This document shows positions 5,157-14,160 of a DNA stretch of 26,472 nt, one piece after another. Position 1 is the stretch's first letter, and each line of letters begins with the position of its first letter. The DNA is from a virus: positions 1-26,472 of IMG/VR virus record IMGVR_UViG_3300001851_000137; one strand, given 5' to 3'. The notes beneath the pieces are model-generated. The model was not told where the DNA came from, did no database searches, and saw nothing but the letters and a program-made list of their open reading frames with translations. The translations under genes were made by a program, and so were the position numbers.

Positions 5157-7745
5157 CTATCGCTCAGTGTCATCAGTCTGCCCAGCCATCACTGGAATCC
5201 CTACCGGCATGGCGCCACCCGACCTTGCGCCCGCGATGGCCGCCGCCACGCCCGCGCGCTGCGCCAGTGCGGTTCGTGCCGCCGCCGAGGCCGGCGCCTT
5301 CTGCCTCAACATGGCCGTCAGGAACCGCACGCCACCGGGCGAATAGAGCAGCTTCCCGACCGGGGCGACCATCGCCTGCGTGATCAGATTCGTGCCCAAT
5401 GTCGTGGCGGTGCCGGATGGGTTCGGGTTCTCCGAAACGCGCTTCATGAGCAGAAAGAAGTCGCCGAGGTCTTTCCGTAGATTCGGGTCGGGAAACAAGA
5501 TCGCCTTGGTGGCATCGCTCATCTTGTTCCATCCCGCCGAGGCTTTCTGGGCGTGCAAGAGCTTGCCGTCCTCAAACGCGGTTTCGACTAGGTTTGACAC
5601 CACGGCGCGCCCAATGTTGGGTATCTGATCGGGCGTCTGCCGGCGCACTTCGATCAGATTGCTCAAGCCCTTATTGCCCGGTCGCGTGACGGACTCGAAG
5701 ACGGTCTGTGGGTTATCCGACAACAGATCTAGCGTGGCGGCTTTCTGATACTTCAGGGCTGTGGCGGCTCGCCCCTCTTTGAGCGCATCGAGGACGCCGC
5801 CGCGTTCGGCCGCAGCCGTCACCTGCCGATCCAACGCGCTGACTGCTCTCGCATACCCACCCTGCGCCTTGGTTCGCAATTCAGGAATGTCCGCCCGTGC
5901 GGCGTCTTTGAGGTCAGAGAGCACGCTATCGACATCGGACAAGCGCGCCACATCTGGCCCTTGCATGATCTTGTCCAGCGCCACCAGCAGCCGACCCCGC
6001 CCGCCCATGAGCGGCGTTAGTGCGGCTTCCCGCTTCAATGACTGATACAAAGGCGCCAGATCAGAACGTGCTTCAGTTAATCGAACTGCGCTTGGAACTT
6101 GCCGCAATGACGGCTGCGGCTCCGTCGTCGCCCGCGTGGCTTCTCGCACGTCACCGGACCACCACTTCGTCCCAGGCCCCGCGCCTACCGCCTCAAGCGA
6201 CTGTGCCAAATCTTCGCCGCTTGTATTGCCCTTCCATGTCGCGGCGGTTTCAATGGCATCCGCCAAGTCTGACGGGCCGCTGATATGCCGGAACTCTGGA
6301 TACGATTCACGTAACCGCTCCGCCATCGACTCAAGCGAATGCCCACGGTCAGGGAAGACCACGCCACGCACACCATTGAGGCCACCCGTGGCACGTTTCG
6401 TCGTGGCACCGCGCAACCCGGTTTCTTGTGATTGCCGACCCTTGACGACCGTTCGATCTTGCCCCTCCAGCCATCTCCGGATCTCGCCTTTTAGGCCCGT
6501 TTCTTTCGCAAGACTGATCCCGCCCTCGTCGGCAACGGCTTCCAAAATGCTGCGCGGGTTATAGTCTCCGCGCATCGACGCCATTTCCTCACGTAGGCCA
6601 TTAGCCGTGGCGATCTTCTCGGCCGCTAATGGCTGAAATTCTCGAAATGTGCCCCCATATCCCTGAGATACCGCATCATCGTAAAGCACGCGCGCCACCG
6701 CGTCAGACGATGGACGTTCACCCAACGCCGACAAGCGATCAATGGTCGCCGATGGCTCGACGGTTCTCGAGCGGACGATCGGCGCATTGGCGATCTGTGC
6801 GTCTTCCGCTGCGCGCACCTTGCTATAGGCTGCGTCCGACTCGGAATTGAGGTCGCGAATCTGCTTCGTGAGCACATCACGAATACCAGCGCCCACGTCG
6901 TAGCCAGTTTCCGTGCCTTGCACGTTCGGCGCGACCTGCTTGGCGAGCTTCTGGCCCGTCGCGCTCAACGCTTCAGCCTGCTTCTGGATCAAGGCTTCGG
7001 CTTGGCCCTCGGCGCCGAGACTGTTCGCCGCCCGCTTTTGGACATTCCGTAGATACCGGCTACCCGTGGCCGTCGCCGCATCGAGCGGCACGCCTTCACG
7101 CTCGGCAAAGGCATTGGAGGCCTGCTCGGCTGGCGTCAAGCGCGACGGGCGCGTCTGCGGCTTCGGCGTGCGCGGCGTGGCGGCTGAGATGACTCCGAGC
7201 GATCCTCCTGCTATCTCGCCCAACCCGCCAGCGACATCGCCATTCAGCACGCGCGATCCGCCATGCGTCACCATCGCGGCACTCGTCGTGCCCTGGACGG
7301 CCCGCTGGAGCGCCTGCACCTTCGGCAAAGCGAGCAGCCCCTTAAGTGCCGGCACCTCTTTGACAATGGCGCTGTCCGGCGTCAGCCCTGACAACGTGAG
7401 CGCGATACCAACGGGAGAGGTCATCGACTCGACGATGTTGCCGCCGCCCTCGACCATCCCCGCCACGGCACCACGCACCGTCTCGGTCGGATGCTGCCAG
7501 AGATTCCGCGCCACGTCCGACAGCGTGGACCATTCCAAGATCGATTGCTTGGTATTGCGGTCGGCGGTGTCGAGATGATTCGCAATGGCCCGCGCCGCCT
7601 GCCCCACAATGGGAAGCAGGGGCGTATTGGCGGTATCCCATGCGCGACCGACGCGCGACTGCTGTGGCTGTGCTGGCGTCGGCTCTGCGACAGGCGTCCA
7701 GCCAGCCGCCGCTTCTGGCACGACCGTCCATCCAGGCGCCGGCAT
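5157..7745 (-). CDS. Large ejection-type internal virion protein (862 aa; P22 gp16 position)
   Basis: Starting at the ATG at 7745, in a TAATG junction with the upstream gene and behind a GGAG, the product has 862 residues. P22 gp16 has about 609. The N-terminus is Pro/Ala-rich and is followed by hydrophobic Gly/Ala stretches and long Ala/Gln/Glu-rich helices (AEALIQKQAEALSATGQKLA), typical of proteins carried in the capsid and ejected with DNA. Around residues 400-510 there is a distinct segment with EAVADEGGISLAKETGLKGE, GLNGVRGVVFPDRGHSLESM and PSDLADAIE. It resembles a small domain repeated in large phage internal or MuF-type proteins, where it reads as GGI, G-L, SLDDMAE and DLLDAI. The C-terminus is Ala-rich helical. 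No peptidoglycan hydrolase motif is recognised. Confidence 0.65.
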   Translation of the reverse strand: MPAPGWTVVPEAAAGWTPVAEPTPAQPQQSRVGRAWDTANTPLLPIVGQAARAIANHLDTADRNTKQSILEWSTLSDVARNLWQHPTETVRGAVAGMVEGGGNIVESMTSPVGIALTLSGLTPDSAIVKEVPALKGLLALPKVQALQRAVQGTTSAAMVTHGGSRVLNGDVAGGLGEIAGGSLGVISAATPRTPKPQTRPSRLTPAEQASNAFAEREGVPLDAATATGSRYLRNVQKRAANSLGAEGQAEALIQKQAEALSATGQKLAKQVAPNVQGTETGYDVGAGIRDVLTKQIRDLNSESDAAYSKVRAAEDAQIANAPIVRSRTVEPSATIDRLSALGERPSSDAVARVLYDDAVSQGYGGTFREFQPLAAEKIATANGLREEMASMRGDYNPRSILEAVADEGGISLAKETGLKGEIRRWLEGQDRTVVKGRQSQETGLRGATTKRATGGLNGVRGVVFPDRGHSLESMAERLRESYPEFRHISGPSDLADAIETAATWKGNTSGEDLAQSLEAVGAGPGTKWWSGDVREATRATTEPQPSLRQVPSAVRLTEARSDLAPLYQSLKREAALTPLMGGRGRLLVALDKIMQGPDVARLSDVDSVLSDLKDAARADIPELRTKAQGGYARAVSALDRQVTAAAERGGVLDALKEGRAATALKYQKAATLDLLSDNPQTVFESVTRPGNKGLSNLIEVRRQTPDQIPNIGRAVVSNLVETAFEDGKLLHAQKASAGWNKMSDATKAILFPDPNLRKDLGDFFLLMKRVSENPNPSGTATTLGTNLITQAMVAPVGKLLYSPGGVRFLTAMLRQKAPASAAARTALAQRAGVAAAIAGARSGGAMPVGIPVMAGQTDDTER

Positions 7746-9169
7746 TATGGCTCCATCTTCCATCCAGCCGGGAGAGCCGTCCCGGCTGGCGCTTCATGAA
7801 GCACGCCACGCTGATCGCGCGCTCGGATGGTGCGTGGCGCAACCGGCGCGGCCTGGGCCGGCGCATACTGGTTCCCGGCACTTGCCCCCTGCACGCCGGT
7901 ATTCCGAATGGAGTTCTGGCGGATGGTCACGTTCTTCCGAGCCAGCGCCACCATGTCCTTCAGAACCTTTTCGCTCCAGTCCCCAGACAGGCTCTTACTC
8001 GCCAGTTCAATGGCGTGGTCTGTCGGGGAATTGCCGCCCATGTAGACATTCGCGAGGTCGGCGGTAATATCGGCAATCTGGCTGTCCAATTGCCTCGCGA
8101 CCGTCGCCACCTGGTCGCCATACGCGCCGTTCTTTGCGGCGGCGAGGTTCGCACGATTCAGGATCGGAAACCGACCGCCCTTCCATTTCGCCGCGAGCGC
8201 GTCCACGGTGTCGAGTAGTTCGGGCAGCGCATTGATGGACTGGTTCAGCCGCGTCTGCTGATTCCCGTTCAATGTCGCGATGTGTTTCTGTGTGGCCGCC
8301 CAATCCGTCGCCGCCGTGGCAAGGTCGTAGCCTTGCCGCTTCGCTTCGGCCATCGTCGCCATGTATTCCTTCGTGGCTCGACCGGGCAGCATGGGCGGTA
8401 GCGTGCCGTCCTTCATGCCCTGCACCGCGAGCGCCACATCCGACGTGCTAGCGACTGGCGCTCCACCGACCGGCCGAGCTTCCATCGCCTTGTTGTGGCG
8501 CTTGGTTTCGTCCAGGGCCGCATTGGCGCGGTCTTCGGCCGCCTTCTTGGCAGCCGCGTCCGCCAACTGCTGCGGCGTCTGCGGAGCCGACTGGAAGATG
8601 TAGGAGCCGTCCGGCTGCTTGGTTGCCAGCGACCCATTGACGGCGATCGGCTTCTCTTCAGGGAACAGCGCCTTGTATCGCTCGACGGCCGGCATCAGCC
8701 GCGCCATCTGGCCCTTCACCCACGTCGGACCCTGGAACTGTTCGGGAATGGTCGCCAAGTCTTGCTGATCCAACACGCCAGCCTGCGCGAGCGCCGATCG
8801 GCCCTGTGCGTAGATGCCGGCTTGCGCGTCAGGTGGAGCCGCCGTAATTGACGTGAGCCAATTGCCGATGGCCTGTGCATGTCGCGCTTCCGTACGGGCC
8901 TTATCCTGTTCGGCCTGATCACGGCTGGCGAAGTCCATGCCCTGGTTGATTTGGGCAATCTGGGCATCCCGCAGCTTGCCAATCTGCGCCTGCTCCGCGA
9001 TCTGCCGGGCGCGATCCTCCTGCGCCCGCTGCGCCTGCTGCACATTGCTGGCAAGCTGGCCGAGGCTCGTAATGGCTGGCGTGAATGCCTGCGCCCGACC
9101 AAGAATGCCCGCGGCGCGAGCATCCCCGACCCGCAGCATCAGATCCGTGAGGTTGCTGACCGTGCTCAT
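7745..9169 (-). CDS. Ejection-type internal virion protein (474 aa; P22 gp20-like size and place)
   Basis: This encodes 474 residues, close to the length of P22 gp20 (about 471). The ATG at 9169 overlaps the previous stop (TGATG). The N-terminal 120 residues are Gln/Ala-rich and probably coiled coil (QQAQRAQEDRARQIAEQAQI). A central Ala/Lys/Gln-rich region (QQLADAAAKKAAEDRANAAL) follows, with a Gly/Pro/Ala-rich C-terminus. No enzymatic motif is visible. Composition, length and position between two other ejection-type genes are the basis of the call. Direct sequence identity to gp20 is not claimed. Confidence 0.6.
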   Translation of the reverse strand: MSTVSNLTDLMLRVGDARAAGILGRAQAFTPAITSLGQLASNVQQAQRAQEDRARQIAEQAQIGKLRDAQIAQINQGMDFASRDQAEQDKARTEARHAQAIGNWLTSITAAPPDAQAGIYAQGRSALAQAGVLDQQDLATIPEQFQGPTWVKGQMARLMPAVERYKALFPEEKPIAVNGSLATKQPDGSYIFQSAPQTPQQLADAAAKKAAEDRANAALDETKRHNKAMEARPVGGAPVASTSDVALAVQGMKDGTLPPMLPGRATKEYMATMAEAKRQGYDLATAATDWAATQKHIATLNGNQQTRLNQSINALPELLDTVDALAAKWKGGRFPILNRANLAAAKNGAYGDQVATVARQLDSQIADITADLANVYMGGNSPTDHAIELASKSLSGDWSEKVLKDMVALARKNVTIRQNSIRNTGVQGASAGNQYAPAQAAPVAPRTIRARDQRGVLHEAPAGTALPAGWKMEP

Positions 9170-10035
9170 CAGAGGCTCGGCGCGGGCGGCTTGCCAAGCG
9201 CCGCCAGATTGAGGTTGTTCAGAATGCTGTCTTGGTTCAGCCCACGGACAAAATTCCGGTTGTCGTTGAACGTTCCATAGTCAAAGGCCCGATTCGTGTT
9301 GAAGATGTTGAAATCGTCCAGCCGATTGACCCGTCCCATGTTGAAGTAGTCCGAGTTGATGCCCCACTGATCCAGCAGGTTGTTCCGCTGGGAGTTGTAG
9401 CGGTTGGCTTCATTGGTCAGGAAGTTCTGTCGTGCCGTGTCGTATTCGTTATAGGCCCGGTTGTAGACGTTCTGGTATTCCTGACTCGCCCTGTTCTGGG
9501 CATAGTCATTCAACGCCTTCATCGTGCCACCCGTTAGCAGCGTGCCCTTCGCGGCTGCGCTGTGCTCAATGGCTGCCAACCCGTTCTTGAGGTCAAACTG
9601 GAACCCCGGCGAGTTCATCGCGTCCTGCGCGGTCGGGGCGGTGAACGTGCCGGTCCACGGCTGGAGCGACTGCGGAGACGCGAACTGCGACAGGTTCGGC
9701 AGCGCCGGCCCACCCGACAATCCGCTCCCGTCGTCCTGCGCGACACCGCCGGGCGTGTTGTGCCCACGCGCGGCAATGTCGCTCAGGAGTGAGCCCTGCG
9801 TGCCGTAGCGGTAGGCATTGTCCATGTCAGACAGGAACTCTGCCTGCGTGGGCGCCCGCTTGATGTCCGACTGATAGACGGCGTTAATCGCCGCCGCGTT
9901 CTGGTTCGGGACGTTCTCAGGTCCGACCAAGGGATACCGACCGGCCAACGGGTCAGGCTGCGCCGACTGCGCCGGAGGCGGATTACTGGCGAACCAGTCC
10001 TCGTTCTGCGTCGGGTCGTTGAAATCCAACTGCAT
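9169..10035 (-). CDS. Phage internal/tail protein, probable DNA-ejection component (288 aa)
   Basis: This encodes 288 residues. A strong GGAGG stands before the ATG at 10035, one base after the preceding gene's stop. The N-terminal third is Pro/Asn-rich and disordered. The centre carries SPGFQFDLKNGLAAIEHSAA, then KGTLLTGGTMKALNDYAQNR and a Tyr/Asn/Arg-rich helix (SQEYQNVYNRAYNEYDTAR). This combination recurs in phage proteins annotated as DNA-transfer or tail proteins beside ejection genes. The C-terminus is unusually rich in Asn, Asp, Phe and Arg (DNRNFVRGLNQDS). A structural role in the ejectosome or tail is inferred from context. Confidence 0.6.
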   Translation of the reverse strand: MQLDFNDPTQNEDWFASNPPPAQSAQPDPLAGRYPLVGPENVPNQNAAAINAVYQSDIKRAPTQAEFLSDMDNAYRYGTQGSLLSDIAARGHNTPGGVAQDDGSGLSGGPALPNLSQFASPQSLQPWTGTFTAPTAQDAMNSPGFQFDLKNGLAAIEHSAAAKGTLLTGGTMKALNDYAQNRASQEYQNVYNRAYNEYDTARQNFLTNEANRYNSQRNNLLDQWGINSDYFNMGRVNRLDDFNIFNTNRAFDYGTFNDNRNFVRGLNQDSILNNLNLAALGKPPAPSL

Positions 10036-10036
10036 G

Positions 10037-10963
10037 TCAGCCTCCGATCACCGTCGCGCCGAGCGACTGATAGTGCCCGACCGCCGAAGACGGCACATAC
10101 GACACCTGCCCATTCGGCGCCCGCATGGCGACTTGGCCCTGTGGGGCCTGCACGCCCGCCTGGGCGGCCTGCATCGTTCGCCCCATCAGACCCCCCATCG
10201 GCACCGGCTGCGTCGTCGAGACGGGCTGCGGAGCCGCCTGCATGGGCGTCTGCGTCGAGAGGGCCGAGAGGGTCAATGGCCGGACGGTCGTGCCGTATTT
10301 GCCCTGCATCGCCGTCTGCTGGCCGAGCAAATTAGACAACCCCAGTACGGCGTTCGTGCCGGCCGTGAAGTACGGCTGGTTGCGCTGCATCGCATCGCCA
10401 TACTGCTGCTTCATGAAGTCGAGCGCGGCTTGTGCGGCTTGCGCCTGCTCTTTGGAGGCGTTCCCCGCCGCGTGGGCATTGATGAGCGACCCCACAATGG
10501 ACGCCCCCGCGTTGAGGGCCGATGGCATGCCGACGCTACTCCACAATCCCATAGTTCCACCTGTTGTCGCCGCCGCTGATGTCGCGGCTGTCGGAATCGT
10601 GATCCCTGCCGGAAGTCCTCCCGGCACTGCTGCGCCCCATATCGGCGCCGAGCTTCCCACCGCGCTGGACCCGCCCGCCGCCGCACTGGCGGGCGCAGCG
10701 AAGAGTCCCAACCCCAACGACGCGCCACCTACCGCCAACGGCCCCACCACGCGCGGATCGCTATACCAGTGGTCCGCGTTCGGGTCGTAGAACTCGCCGC
10801 GCTCGTTGACCGCCCCGGACGGCACATCCGTCCAGGGAATACCCGCCTGCGCGGCGAACTGCCTCGCCACCTGACCCCGCACATACGGGCTCGCCGACTG
10901 CACGGCGCCGAGATACCCCGGGATGGCGGCCAGTCTCGCGTTGAGGGCGGAATAGTCGGCCAT
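10037..10963 (-). CDS. Ejection-type protein with hydrophobic core and C-terminal helix (308 aa; P22 gp7 place)
   Basis: This encodes 308 residues and starts at the ATG at 10963, five bases after the upstream gene. The N-terminus (residues 1-70) contains YLGAVQSASPYVRGQVARQF. Gly/Ala-rich hydrophobic segments (VVGPLAVGGASLGLGLFAAP and further stretches to about 170) could insert into a membrane. A long Ala/Gln helix follows (ASKEQAQAAQAALDFMKQQY), then NQPYFTAGTNAVLGLSNLLG, a pattern common in podovirus internal proteins. The C-terminus is Gln/Pro/Gly-rich. P22 gp7, a smaller DNA-injection protein (about 229 aa), occupies the equivalent place. Membrane-active segments suit a protein forming part of a trans-envelope channel. 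Confidence 0.6.
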   Translation of the reverse strand: MADYSALNARLAAIPGYLGAVQSASPYVRGQVARQFAAQAGIPWTDVPSGAVNERGEFYDPNADHWYSDPRVVGPLAVGGASLGLGLFAAPASAAAGGSSAVGSSAPIWGAAVPGGLPAGITIPTAATSAAATTGGTMGLWSSVGMPSALNAGASIVGSLINAHAAGNASKEQAQAAQAALDFMKQQYGDAMQRNQPYFTAGTNAVLGLSNLLGQQTAMQGKYGTTVRPLTLSALSTQTPMQAAPQPVSTTQPVPMGGLMGRTMQAAQAGVQAPQGQVAMRAPNGQVSYVPSSAVGHYQSLGATVIGG

Positions 10964-10967
10964 TGCC

Positions 10968-11621
10968 CTACGTCGTCACATCCAGCGATACCGCATGTTC
11001 GCGTGTGGACGCGCCTGCGGAGGTCACGAGCTTGACCGACACCGTATCCCCCGCTGCCACCGTCACGCTGTGCGTCGAGTCCGAGGCGGTCGTTGCGGCA
11101 TCCGCCATCGTCGCCGTCACCGTCTGGTCAACCCCGTTGACGCGCAGCGTGTAGACGAATGACTTACCCGCTCCCGGGCTGCCATCCGCCACTACGCGCA
11201 ACCGTTTCAGCACCGAGGCAATGGGGATCACGACCGCCGTCGAGGATTCTGTGGCGTGTGCGCCTCGCGGGCTGAGATAGACCGTCAAGCCTGCCGCAAT
11301 CCCCGTCCCAGGTGTCGTCCCGCCATACCAGCCCGCTTTCGTGTGCGTGGCCAGTTGTGTTTCCGTGATGCCCGCCGAGGCCGACAACTGCGAGGTCGTA
11401 ATCCCCGACAGTCGAGCCAGGGGCACGGTGCCGCTACTCAAGTCCGACGCGCTGCGGACGGCCAAATCGGCGAGGCTAGATCCCGTAAAATTCAATGTGG
11501 ACCAGGCCACGCTCACAATCCGCGAACTCAGCGTCTTGAGGAACGCCAGCCAGCCGAAATTGATCGCGCCGGTCTGCGGATCGACGAGTAGTTGATCCTT
11601 GGGGATATAGATGTTGCTCAT
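10968..11621 (-). CDS. Tail-tip or minor tail protein (217 aa), P22 gp26 position
   Basis: This encodes 217 residues from the ATG at 11621, in an ATGA overlap with the gp10-like gene. The N-terminus carries DPQTGAINFGWLAFLKTLS, a short motif I associate with the beginning of podovirus tail proteins. Residues about 55-90 are a Ser/Leu/Thr repeat-like shaft (SASDLSSGTVPLARLSGITT). The C-terminal 100 residues are beta-rich (SFVYTLRVNGVDQTVTAT, VTVAAGDTVSVKLVTSAG), like a jelly-roll head. In P22 the tail-needle gene gp26 follows gp10, so a needle, plug or short fibre is plausible. Long coiled-coil heptads typical of gp26 are not evident. Confidence 0.5.
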   Translation of the reverse strand: MSNIYIPKDQLLVDPQTGAINFGWLAFLKTLSSRIVSVAWSTLNFTGSSLADLAVRSASDLSSGTVPLARLSGITTSQLSASAGITETQLATHTKAGWYGGTTPGTGIAAGLTVYLSPRGAHATESSTAVVIPIASVLKRLRVVADGSPGAGKSFVYTLRVNGVDQTVTATMADAATTASDSTHSVTVAAGDTVSVKLVTSAGASTREHAVSLDVTT

Positions 11622-13069
11622 GCGGCGGCCCCTTCAAAGTCGCCCCACGCGCCAACCATCGCCGTCACGACAGGATCGGTGACCACCACCTCGATCACGC
11701 CATCGCGCCATCGGCCATTCCGCCGAAGTTCCGCGCGTGTGGTATAGGCACCTGTGGCCCCAAGCGGCACCCATCGTTCATCGCCGAACGTCTTGCCACC
11801 ATCCCGCGAGATCCGCACCATCGCCTGCGGAGTGGCCCCCTGACCGCTCGTGCCGACACCAGACTGGAAGTCAAACCGCAAGCGATGGCACGTGATCCAG
11901 GAGCCATCGCCGACCACATGCGGCGACCGACGCAACCGGCGCAGCGTCTGACTGCCATCGGCTGCGGTATTGGCCGATAGCTCATAAATCGTGCCGTCCG
12001 TCGCCGATCCAACGTAGTGATTCTCGAACGCGAAGATGTGCGTGCGCGCCAGTGGGAGATGCCAGTCCCCGTCGCGCACATTCCACGACAGCCACTCATG
12101 CCATTGCTCGGTCGTGTTGTCGTAGACCCAGCAGGCGTCGGCGGTCGGAAACAGGAAGACGCTAAACACATGCCCGCGCCAGATATACTCGAACGTCGAA
12201 CAGTCGTTGACCGTGCTATAGTCACTGAGCGCGACTTCCACAGCCGACGTGCTCACCCGCTTGGAAGCCGATCCCTGCGCGCTCCAAATCGCCCGCCCGC
12301 CGTCGCTGTTCTCGCCAATCCAGACAATACCCTCGGTGGGCTGCGACACGCCAAACGGCGAGGACAGACCCAGGGAGATGATGGAATTGGGCACCGGCTC
12401 GAATGGAAACGTGCCGCCCGCATCCCACCACACTTCGGTATTCTGGCTGCCGAACAACCACAAGACCTTGTGGTCGAAGTCCACCGCCAACGCCACCAGT
12501 CGATCCGACGTTTGGGACTTCTGCGCCACGTCGAGCGCATCCCAGGAGGTAAAATCCTCGAGCGCCGAAATCTGGAACGTGGAGGCGCTGGACTGCAGCA
12601 CGATCCCGTAGCCATCGAGGAAACAGCACATCGAGGCCGTGCCCTGCGGGAAGTCTGGATCGGCAATCTGCGTCAGGATGTTCGTGGTCTTGTTATAGAC
12701 GTAGCCGTAGCCCCCGACCACCACCAGCAATTGGCCGCCCGCATCGCCATTGCTGACGATGGTTCCCATGTCGGTGCCAGCCGCCACCGTGCCGCGCAGC
12801 GTGACCGAATGATCGGAGAAGAACTCATAGAACCCGGTGCCGGAAATCAGGAACGAGCGGCCATCCTGCTGAAAGGCCGCCCGATGTGGGCCCGTCCCCG
12901 CCGTGCCGACCGCGACCAGTCCCGGCGTGCCGAGCAACCATTCCGCCGAACGAGGGGTGCCGCCCGCAATCGCCGCCTTTCCCAGATACCAATTCACGGT
13001 CCGCTCGGCATTGACCGCCGTGAACTGCCCTTGCGCCGATGGCCCGATAAATCCGCGCAGAGGGGTCAT
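11618..13069 (-). CDS. Packaged DNA stabilisation protein, P22 gp10-like tail hub
   Basis: This encodes 483 residues; P22 gp10 has about 472. The start is in an ATGA overlap with the gp4-like gene. The N-terminus (VNAERTVNWYLGKA) and body are a run of beta-propeller-like strands with Trp and Gly turns, for example PGLVAVGTAGTGPHRAAF, VLWLFGSQNTEVWWDAGGTF and CWVYDNTTEQWHEWLSW. These segments match the phage stabilisation family in which gp10 plugs the connector beneath portal and gp4 so that packaged DNA does not leak. The DSxTxEWWDAG-like and CWVYDxxxxxWHEW blocks are the strongest evidence. Position straight after gp4-like agrees. Confidence 0.85.
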   Translation of the reverse strand: MTPLRGFIGPSAQGQFTAVNAERTVNWYLGKAAIAGGTPRSAEWLLGTPGLVAVGTAGTGPHRAAFQQDGRSFLISGTGFYEFFSDHSVTLRGTVAAGTDMGTIVSNGDAGGQLLVVVGGYGYVYNKTTNILTQIADPDFPQGTASMCCFLDGYGIVLQSSASTFQISALEDFTSWDALDVAQKSQTSDRLVALAVDFDHKVLWLFGSQNTEVWWDAGGTFPFEPVPNSIISLGLSSPFGVSQPTEGIVWIGENSDGGRAIWSAQGSASKRVSTSAVEVALSDYSTVNDCSTFEYIWRGHVFSVFLFPTADACWVYDNTTEQWHEWLSWNVRDGDWHLPLARTHIFAFENHYVGSATDGTIYELSANTAADGSQTLRRLRRSPHVVGDGSWITCHRLRFDFQSGVGTSGQGATPQAMVRISRDGGKTFGDERWVPLGATGAYTTRAELRRNGRWRDGVIEVVVTDPVVTAMVGAWGDFEGAAA

Positions 13070-14160
13070 GCGCGGTTCGGCGCGTCCGACAGGATTGACC
13101 AGTGGCCCGATCCAGAGCGACGCGGCTGGAGCAGTGCCGGTTCACAGGTCAATTCACGCGGCCGGTAGTTGGGTTTGGCGATCGCCAGCTTGCTTTCTCC
13201 TGCGATCCGCACGATGCCTTCGACCTTCGGGGCCGTCAGCCCAGCGGGATATTCCGCGAGCAGTTCTTTGGCGAGGTTGTAGCGCAACGCTCGCGCATAC
13301 CCCGGGGCAAAGGCATACGCCGTATCCAAGGACGCGAACTGCGACAGCGTGGCCGAGGTATAGAGCGCAATCGAGACGGTCTGTGTCCCGCTCGGCACCG
13401 GCCAGAGCGTCACCGTGCCCAAGCCGTTGCTATAGGCGTGGTCGTAGTAGAACGAGGTCGGAAACGGCGCTTGCACGGACTTGTAACTGATGCCCGCATA
13501 CCGATCCAGCGTCAAGGGCTCCAGCGGGAATTCGTAACTGACACTGGACGCGGTGTAAATCAGGCCCGCTTTCGCGATCCAATTGGGCCACGCCTGATTC
13601 CATGTCCCACCCGGGCCGATGGTATAGCTCGCCGTCCCACCCGTCAGGCTGTAGGTCGTCCGGGTCGTACTTGGCACCAAGACGCGCTCGGCACCCCACG
13701 CATCGATCAGTTGATTGAGCGTAAAGAGGGCATCCGACGTTTCGGATGCCGTCGCGGATTCCCCTGGCGCCAACGCCCCCAAGAGCCGCATCGCCCCATG
13801 CACCAGTGTCCGCGCCGTAATCGACGTGGTGGCCGTGCTGGACGGCGACAGGGCGACCGCCGCCGCCGTGAGGTCTTGGAGGACTTCAAACTCGTCATTG
13901 CGCGGATCGCAGCCCGTCGCCGTCGCGTGCAGCATCAACGGGCCGAGCGTGTTCGCATCGGTCGCATTGGCCGCGACTTGATACAGGCCGTTCCCGATTT
14001 CCGTGACCGCGCCCGCAGGCGTGGTAAAGCTCGACGCGCCCGACTTCAGGATGGTAACGGTCGGCGTCTTGCCCGTGGCCCCGGTAATGTGGTCCGAGGA
14101 CGAGACGAGCAGGAAGTAGAGCGGTGTTGCGGTGTTGTTCTGCTTGAGATAGCAGCCCAT
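13066..14160 (-). CDS. P22 gp4-like tail adaptor with extra N-terminal domain (364 aa)
   Basis: A strong GGGAGGT stands before the ATG at 14160. The C-terminal part, from about residue 108 (ITARTLVHGAMRLLGALAPG, then ALFTLNQLIDAWGAERVLVP), has the helical N-terminal signature of the P22 gp4 tail-accessory family, which binds beneath the portal and completes the head. About 95 residues of unrelated beta-rich sequence precede it (YFLLVSSSDHITGATGKTPT), reading like a separate small domain that other phages encode alone or fused to virion proteins. P22 gp4 has only about 166 residues, so the longer C-terminal part here includes additional beta segments. gp4 has been reported to have muralytic activity; no catalytic residues are assignable here. 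Confidence 0.8.
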   Translation of the reverse strand: MGCYLKQNNTATPLYFLLVSSSDHITGATGKTPTVTILKSGASSFTTPAGAVTEIGNGLYQVAANATDANTLGPLMLHATATGCDPRNDEFEVLQDLTAAAVALSPSSTATTSITARTLVHGAMRLLGALAPGESATASETSDALFTLNQLIDAWGAERVLVPSTTRTTYSLTGGTASYTIGPGGTWNQAWPNWIAKAGLIYTASSVSYEFPLEPLTLDRYAGISYKSVQAPFPTSFYYDHAYSNGLGTVTLWPVPSGTQTVSIALYTSATLSQFASLDTAYAFAPGYARALRYNLAKELLAEYPAGLTAPKVEGIVRIAGESKLAIAKPNYRPRELTCEPALLQPRRSGSGHWSILSDAPNRA

